This document shows positions 35,163 to 39,325 of a DNA stretch of 39,325 nt, piece after piece. Source of the stretch: Calditrichota bacterium (lineage in GTDB: Bacteria > CLD3); contig QQUF01000051.1 of the NCBI GenBank assembly GCA_008501735.1, forward strand, positions 1 through 39,325, in the 5' to 3' direction. How positions within the stretch are numbered: the first letter of the stretch is position 1; the number at the start of each line of letters is the position of its first letter. The position numbers and the translations under genes were made by a program. The notes under the pieces were generated by a model. It made no database searches, was not told the origin of the DNA, and was given only the letters and a program-made list of their open reading frames with translations.

Positions 35163-35599
35163 CTCGTCAAATTAATATTTTGGTAAGTTGCTGAGTAAGA
35201 AACTTCTTCACCGAGCCAATCTGTTTTCTCAAATTCACAATCTTCACTTGGTAATTCAATTTCTGCCAAGAGCAATCCTTTGTTCTTACCTTCAAAGACA
35301 TCAATTTCCCAAATCAAATTATTTCCAGCGGGTAGAGTGTACCTAACTTTTTCTAATCTCGAGCCTTCGGTAGTTGCCCAAAGTTTGTCGAAAGTTTCTT
35401 TGTCAATTTCTGTCTCAAACTCCATTCTATTAAAGACTTTCACTTCCTTAACAGTTAAGTAGAATTTCTCACCTTTTTGCCGAACTCGAATTGCTGGTGT
35501 TCTACTTATGTAACCTTGATAAATTTTTTGAGGATTCTCTAAATTATCTGGCAAATACTTTAGTAAGAATTTTCTTTCTATTTCCTGTGAAGTTTTCAT
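35159..35599 (-). CDS. CYTH-domain protein (triphosphate tunnel enzyme family)
   Basis: A 146-residue single-domain protein of the CYTH family, whose members hydrolyse inorganic triphosphate or related triphosphates inside a beta-barrel tunnel. The ExExK signature is at residues 6-10 (EIERKFLL), followed by basic strand motifs IRVRQKGEKFYLTVK and the acidic strand pair EFETEIDKETF and LLLAEIELPSED, as in bacterial class IV adenylate-cyclase-like/TTM proteins. Length about 150 is normal for the short bacterial type. It converges on drmB with a 4-base overlap at the stops and has a plausible own promoter upstream (35637-35665). Its substrate is unknown; members of this family are widespread housekeeping enzymes, so its position next to DISARM may be coincidental. 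Confidence 0.9.
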   Translation of the reverse strand: MKTSQEIERKFLLKYLPDNLENPQKIYQGYISRTPAIRVRQKGEKFYLTVKEVKVFNRMEFETEIDKETFDKLWATTEGSRLEKVRYTLPAGNNLIWEIDVFEGKNKGLLLAEIELPSEDCEFEKTDWLGEEVSYSATYQNINLTS

Positions 35600-35636
35600 T
35601 TTTGGAAATTCCCGTTTTTGATTCTAAAGGAAAAGT

Positions 35637-35665
35637 AATTTACAAGTAATTCCAACCAAATCCAA
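35637..35665 (-). promoter_or_regulatory. Putative sigma-70-type promoter of the CYTH gene
   Basis: On the minus strand TTGGAT (plus 35660-35665) is followed after 17 bases by TAAATT (35637-35642), with TTG just upstream of the -10, an extended -10 pattern. The transcript would start about 30 bases before the ATG. The -35 matches consensus weakly (3 of 6), the -10 4 of 6. Confidence 0.4.
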
Positions 35666-35729
35666 ACTTGCAAATGAATAGCTCTATTTCTCTTACACGA
35701 AAGTACAAAATAAGGTGTTGTAATTTTGT

Positions 35730-35758
35730 TTGACTATCTTGTACCGTTTTTGTAAATT
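35730..35758 (+). promoter_or_regulatory. Putative sigma-70-type promoter of the AlbA/ATPase gene
   Basis: TTGACT (35730-35735, 5 of 6 to TTGACA) and TAAATT (35753-35758, 4 of 6) are separated by exactly 17 bases, with a TTTTTG stretch before the -10. Transcription would start near 35765, giving a leader of about 25 bases with the AGAGG site at 35781-35785. It shares the TTGTAAATT -10 region with the divergent CYTH promoter. Confidence 0.6.
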
Positions 35759-35789
35759 GCAAGAAATCAATATTTTTTACAGAGGTTTT

Positions 35790-37169
35790 ATGTCGATTAC
35801 AAATTACAAACAAAGAAAAGATTCACAACAATTCCAAAAGGTTGTAATCTATGGAAAAAACTTTGATGAATTACAAGAAGAATTGAAAACACATTTTATT
35901 TCTTTTGCTAACTCCAAAGGCGGTGAAATTTATTTTTCTTTCGATAATTCAGGCTTTAGAACCAGTGTAAAATTAAAAGAATTGATTTATAGGATTTTAC
36001 AAGAGCTTTCTGCACGAATAAATCTTGTAATTGAGTTATTCGATGACGAGAATGATTTTGGTTTAATTGCAAAAGTTTGGGAGTCTCCTGTAAAACCAGT
36101 TTATGACAAGAAAGCAGGAATCCTTGCAAGTAGTTTTGTTAGAAGTGGTAAAGGTTACAGATTACTTACTTCTCTTGAACAAGAATATTTGGCTACAGAA
36201 TCTCAAGGTAAAAGTTTTGACAGTTGTATGCTTCCTTCTTCTACGATTGAAGACTTGGATATTGAGAGCTTACGAAAAGCAATTCCAGCTGAAATGAAAA
36301 ATGGCTTACTACTAACGGAAGAGCTTTTACTTGAACAATTAGGTTTGGTCTTGAAAACCAACTTTGGAATGATTGGAGGAATCCCAACAATCGCAGGAAT
36401 CCTTTTGCTTGGCAAAGATGTTATGAAATTCCCTGAGTTCGATGGAGCATTTGTTGAAATTGAGCAAAATGAAAGAATAACAAGCCTTTCGGGTAACTTG
36501 CTTCAACAAATCACAAAGCTGAATGAGAAAGCTCCTAAATTGATGAAAAGCCTAAGTTTGAGAACCGCACTTCTGATTTTTATTGAAAATGCAATTCTTC
36601 ATAAAGACTACACAAAACGCAAACCGATTAAAGTAACAATCGAAAATGATTCTTTTGAAGTCATAACTCCAGGTTTACCAACTTACGGAATGAACCTAAG
36701 TTCTTTGCGAACTCGAAAAGTCCCGAGAAACGAAAAAATATATTATTTCTTTAAATTGTTAGGTAAGAATCAAATTACCTCTTCATCAGAATTAGCCGAA
36801 AATATCGAAGTCGAAACAGAGTATTTTGGCGAATCCCTTAGATTAAAATGTTCTTTGAGAAAAGAGCAGCAAGTAGTTAAGGAAAAAATTGACATTGAAT
36901 CCAAGAATAATTCACTAAATTCCCGTCGCAAAAAAATAGAAAAACGCACCACTTTTGAAGAAACTGATTCTGAACTTTTACCAAGGCACGCAGAAGCTCT
37001 TAAATACTTCTCTAACAAAGAAGATGGAGTGATTACACGCAAGACTTACGAGAAAAAGTTCAATGTTTCTCAAAAAACTGCTAACCTTGATCTTGTGAAA
37101 CTTGAAAAATTACAAAAAATTACAAGATATGGTAAAGCAAGGAGTGTTTATTACAAGATAAACTCTTAA
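35790..37169 (+). CDS. AlbA_2 (Schlafen-like) / HATPase / winged-helix putative regulator
   Basis: A 459-residue protein resembling the COG2865 group of predicted regulators. The N-terminal region (about 20-130) is AlbA_2/Schlafen-like, with FISFANSKGGEIYFSFDNSG. The middle has a GHKL-type ATP-binding pattern: ENAILHKDY (266-274; Asn267, Asp273) and DSFEVITPGLP. The last 60 residues (from about 400) form a winged-helix-like domain (VITRKTYEKKFNVSQKTANL). A basic linker lies before it. Such proteins bind nucleic acid and are commonly annotated as ATP-binding transcriptional regulators; some relatives sit in defence islands. I prefer the ATG at 35790, with AGAGG upstream, over an in-frame TTG at 35730 that would overlap the promoter -35. 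It has its own promoter, is divergent from CYTH and 15 bases upstream of gcvP, so gcvP may be co-transcribed. Confidence 0.8.
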   Translation: MSITNYKQRKDSQQFQKVVIYGKNFDELQEELKTHFISFANSKGGEIYFSFDNSGFRTSVKLKELIYRILQELSARINLVIELFDDENDFGLIAKVWESPVKPVYDKKAGILASSFVRSGKGYRLLTSLEQEYLATESQGKSFDSCMLPSSTIEDLDIESLRKAIPAEMKNGLLLTEELLLEQLGLVLKTNFGMIGGIPTIAGILLLGKDVMKFPEFDGAFVEIEQNERITSLSGNLLQQITKLNEKAPKLMKSLSLRTALLIFIENAILHKDYTKRKPIKVTIENDSFEVITPGLPTYGMNLSSLRTRKVPRNEKIYYFFKLLGKNQITSSSELAENIEVETEYFGESLRLKCSLRKEQQVVKEKIDIESKNNSLNSRRKKIEKRTTFEETDSELLPRHAEALKYFSNKEDGVITRKTYEKKFNVSQKTANLDLVKLEKLQKITRYGKARSVYYKINS

Positions 37170-37184
37170 ATAAAAGTTGCGATA

Positions 37185-39325
37185 ATGGATTTAAACTCTA
37201 ATTCTTACAATAATTTCCAAAGAAGACACATTGGAATTAATCCAATAGAATTACAAGAAATGTTGCAAGTGATAAAAGCAGATTCACTTGATACTTTAAT
37301 TGATGAAACAATCCCTTCACAGATTAGAAAAAAAGATTCTCTCAGAATCAACGAAGCTCTAAGCGAACACGAATACCTAAAACACATTAAAGAAATCTCT
37401 AATAAGAATGAAGTATTTCGTTCTTATATCGGATTAGGCTATCACAATTCAATTATTCCTGGAGTAATCCTTAGGAATATTTTTGAAAATCCAGGTTGGT
37501 ACACTCAATACACTCCTTACCAAGCAGAAATCTCTCAAGGAAGATTAGAAGCTTTGTTGAACTTTCAAACAATGGTTTCTGACCTTACTGGAATGGAAAT
37601 TGCAAATGCTTCTCTTCTAGACGAAGGAACAGCTGCTGCAGAAGCAATGACAATGTTTGACAGACTCAGAAGCCGAAAAGCTAAAAATGCCAATAAATTT
37701 TATGTCTCTGAGAAATGTTTTCCGCAAACAATTGATATTTTACAAACGAGAGCAGAGCCAGTTGGAATCAAAATTATAGTTTGCGACCACAATGAATTTA
37801 TTTTTGACGACACAGTAATTGGAGCATTACTCCAATATCCTGCAGAAGATGGAAATATTATCGATTATTCAAAAGTGATTGAAAATGCTCACGAAAACGA
37901 AGCTTACATTGTTGTTGCAGCAGATATTTTGAGCTTAGCAATCCTTAAACCTCCAGGGGAATTTGGTGCTGACGTTGTTGTTGGAAACTCACAAAGGTTT
38001 GGTGTTCCTTTAGGTTTTGGCGGACCTCACGCAGCTTTCTTTGCAACAAAGTCAGAATTTATTCGCTCGATTCCAGGTAGGATTATTGGAGTTTCTAAAG
38101 ATGCAGAAGGTAACAACGCTTACAGAATGACTCTCCAAACTCGTGAACAACACATTCGCCGAGACAAAGCAACTTCAAACATCTGTACGGCACAAGCACT
38201 TTTGGCAATTATTGCAGGAATGTATGCAGTTTATCACGGTCCAAAAGGGTTAAAACTGATTTCTCAAGTGGTTCACAATTTAGCCACAATTTTGGAAAGT
38301 GAACTAAAAAAGTTAGGCTTTGAAGTAATTAATGAACATTATTTCGATACTTTGAGAATAAAAACAGATAATGCTCAAGAACTCGTTGAATTAGCTGTTG
38401 AGAAACAAATCAATTTTAGAAATGTCAATCACAATACCTTAGACATCTCAATAAATGAAGTAACAACACTAAAAGATATTTCAGAAATTGTTTCAATTTT
38501 TGCAAAATCAATCGGTAAAGTTCTTCTTAATCCTTTAAAGGCATCTGATTACGAAAATTTAACAACCTCACGATTGCCTGAAAATTTGAAAAGAACTTCT
38601 GAGTTTCTCACACACCCTGTTTTTAATTCTCACCATTCTGAAACTCAAATGCTTCGTTATATTAAATCTTTGGAAAACAAAGACCTTTCACTTACTTCTT
38701 CAATGATTTCGTTAGGTTCTTGTACAATGAAACTTAATGCAACCTCTGAAATGATTCCTTTAAGTTGGAGTGAGTTTTCGGCAATTCACCCTTTTGCACC
38801 TTTGAACCAAGCGAAAGGCTACTACGAAGTAATTAAAAATTTAGAAAATGATTTAGCAGAAATTACTGGTTTCGACGGTGTTTCTTTGCAACCAAATTCT
38901 GGAGCTCAAGGTGAATATGCAGGTTTAATGGTAATTCGAGCTCACCAAAAAGACATTGGGCAAAGTAGCAGAAATATCGTTTTAATTCCTTCTTCTGCAC
39001 ACGGAACAAATCCTGCAAGTGCTGTAATGGCAGGAATGAAAGTCGTAGTTGTAAAATGTGATGACAATGGAAACATTGATATCGAAGACTTAAGAGTAAA
39101 AGCAATCCAGTACAAAGATTCACTTTCAGCTTTAATGGTAACTTATCCTTCGACTCACGGAGTTTTTGAAGAAGGTATTAAGGAAATCTGCTCAATTGTT
39201 CACGAGAATGGTGGACAAGTTTATATGGATGGAGCGAATATGAACGCTCAAGTTGGTTTGACAAGTCCAGCAATTATTGGTGCTGATGTTTGTCATTTAA
39301 ATTTACATAAAACTTTTGCAATTCC
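37185..39325 (+). CDS. gcvP: Glycine dehydrogenase (P protein of the glycine cleavage system), 3' truncated by window
   Basis: The first 713 codons of the single-chain, PLP-dependent glycine decarboxylase, which releases CO2 from glycine and passes the aminomethyl group to the lipoyl H protein. Landmarks: [17 protein letters not shown] at the start, [45 protein letters not shown], the second-half [10 protein letters not shown] and [13 protein letters not shown], and the PLP-binding lysine in NLHKTF (Lys709) near the right edge. Full-length proteins are about 950 residues, so the C-terminal quarter lies beyond the window. The ATG at 37185 is 15 bases after the AlbA/ATPase gene. No gcvT or gcvH is visible here, nor a glycine-riboswitch-like leader, since the gene follows another directly. 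Confidence 0.96.
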   Translation, partial: MDLNSNSYNNFQRRHIGINPIELQEMLQVIKADSLDTLIDETIPSQIRKKDSLRINEALSEHEYLKHIKEISNKNEVFRSYIGLGYHNSIIPGVILRNIFENPGWYTQYTPYQAEISQGRLEALLNFQTMVSDLTGMEIANASLLDEGTAAAEAMTMFDRLRSRKAKNANKFYVSEKCFPQTIDILQTRAEPVGIKIIVCDHNEFIFDDTVIGALLQYPAEDGNIIDYSKVIENAHENEAYIVVAADILSLAILKPPGEFGADVVVGNSQRFGVPLGFGGPHAAFFATKSEFIRSIPGRIIGVSKDAEGNNAYRMTLQTREQHIRRDKATSNICTAQALLAIIAGMYAVYHGPKGLKLISQVVHNLATILESELKKLGFEVINEHYFDTLRIKTDNAQELVELAVEKQINFRNVNHNTLDISINEVTTLKDISEIVSIFAKSIGKVLLNPLKASDYENLTTSRLPENLKRTSEFLTHPVFNSHHSETQMLRYIKSLENKDLSLTSSMISLGSCTMKLNATSEMIPLSWSEFSAIHPFAPLNQAKGYYEVIKNLENDLAEITGFDGVSLQPNSGAQGEYAGLMVIRAHQKDIGQSSRNIVLIPSSAHGTNPASAVMAGMKVVVVKCDDNGNIDIEDLRVKAIQYKDSLSALMVTYPSTHGVFEEGIKEICSIVHENGGQVYMDGANMNAQVGLTSPAIIGADVCHLNLHKTFAI

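Noticed and set aside
35703-35744. GTACAA/TTGTAC inverted repeat around the -35 of the AlbA/ATPase promoter as an operator.
   Set aside because: Only 6 perfect bases per arm with a 30-base spacer; expected by chance in AT-rich DNA.
35730-35789. Upstream TTG start for the AlbA/ATPase protein.
   Set aside because: It coincides with the -35 hexamer of a good promoter; ATG at 35790 has a Shine-Dalgarno and an ordinary N-terminus.
37170-37184. A glycine riboswitch ahead of gcvP.
   Set aside because: Only 15 bases separate gcvP from the preceding gene, and no riboswitch-like structure is possible there.

Overview
This is an AT-rich window from a bacterium of the Bacteroidota/Chlorobiota (FCB) group. 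The evidence is a type IX secretion (T9SS) translocon gene (sprA), a PorV/PorQ-family barrel, a secreted protein with a T9SS-type sorting domain, a TonB receptor with an N-terminal carboxypeptidase-regulatory-like domain, and lipoproteins with short signals. The mix looks closer to Ignavibacteria/Kapabacteria-type lineages than to classical Flavobacteriia, but that placement is an inference. I saw no tRNA, rRNA, CRISPR array or insertion sequence.

Layout. 1-11041 is on the minus strand: sprA (its 3' end lies outside the window), then a unit transcribed leftwards made of a Rieske protein, a large secreted protein of unknown function and a 2-oxoacid dehydrogenase E2 subunit, closed by a hairpin terminator. 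After a 477-base intergenic region, 11519-18659 is a plus-strand outer-membrane/secretion cassette: TonB receptor, T9SS-type secreted protein, PorV/PorQ-like barrel. It ends at a near-ideal terminator at 18691-18727. From 18779 to 27163 comes a tightly packed plus-strand run: ABC-2 permease, M23 peptidase lipoprotein, response-regulator diguanylate cyclase, nadC, Ig-like lipoprotein, dapF, TPR lipoprotein and a tyrosine-recombinase-fold protein that lacks two catalytic residues.

The accessory centrepiece is 27193-35162: three overlapping or abutting genes that I read as drmE, drmA and drmB, the core of a class 2 DISARM phage-defence system. The helicase DrmA carries Walker A, a DELH box and a motif-VI-like sequence; DrmB carries Cys-pair zinc motifs and a DUF1998-like C-terminus. 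The genes that normally complete class 2 (the phospholipase-D-like drmC and the cytosine methyltransferase drmMII) are absent here. Instead a convergent CYTH-domain gene overlaps the end of drmB by 4 bases, followed by a divergently transcribed AlbA_2/ATPase/winged-helix protein and then gcvP, which runs off the right edge. A methylase-less drmE-drmA-drmB locus, placed directly behind a catalytically degenerate recombinase-fold gene, is the most interesting feature of the window.

How the genes fit together: SprA and the PorV-like barrel are components of one secretion route, and the 1039-residue protein with a C-terminal sorting-like domain is a plausible substrate of it. nadC, dapF and gcvP are core metabolism. 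The DISARM-like module appears inserted into, or appended to, a housekeeping transcription unit with no terminator visible between them.
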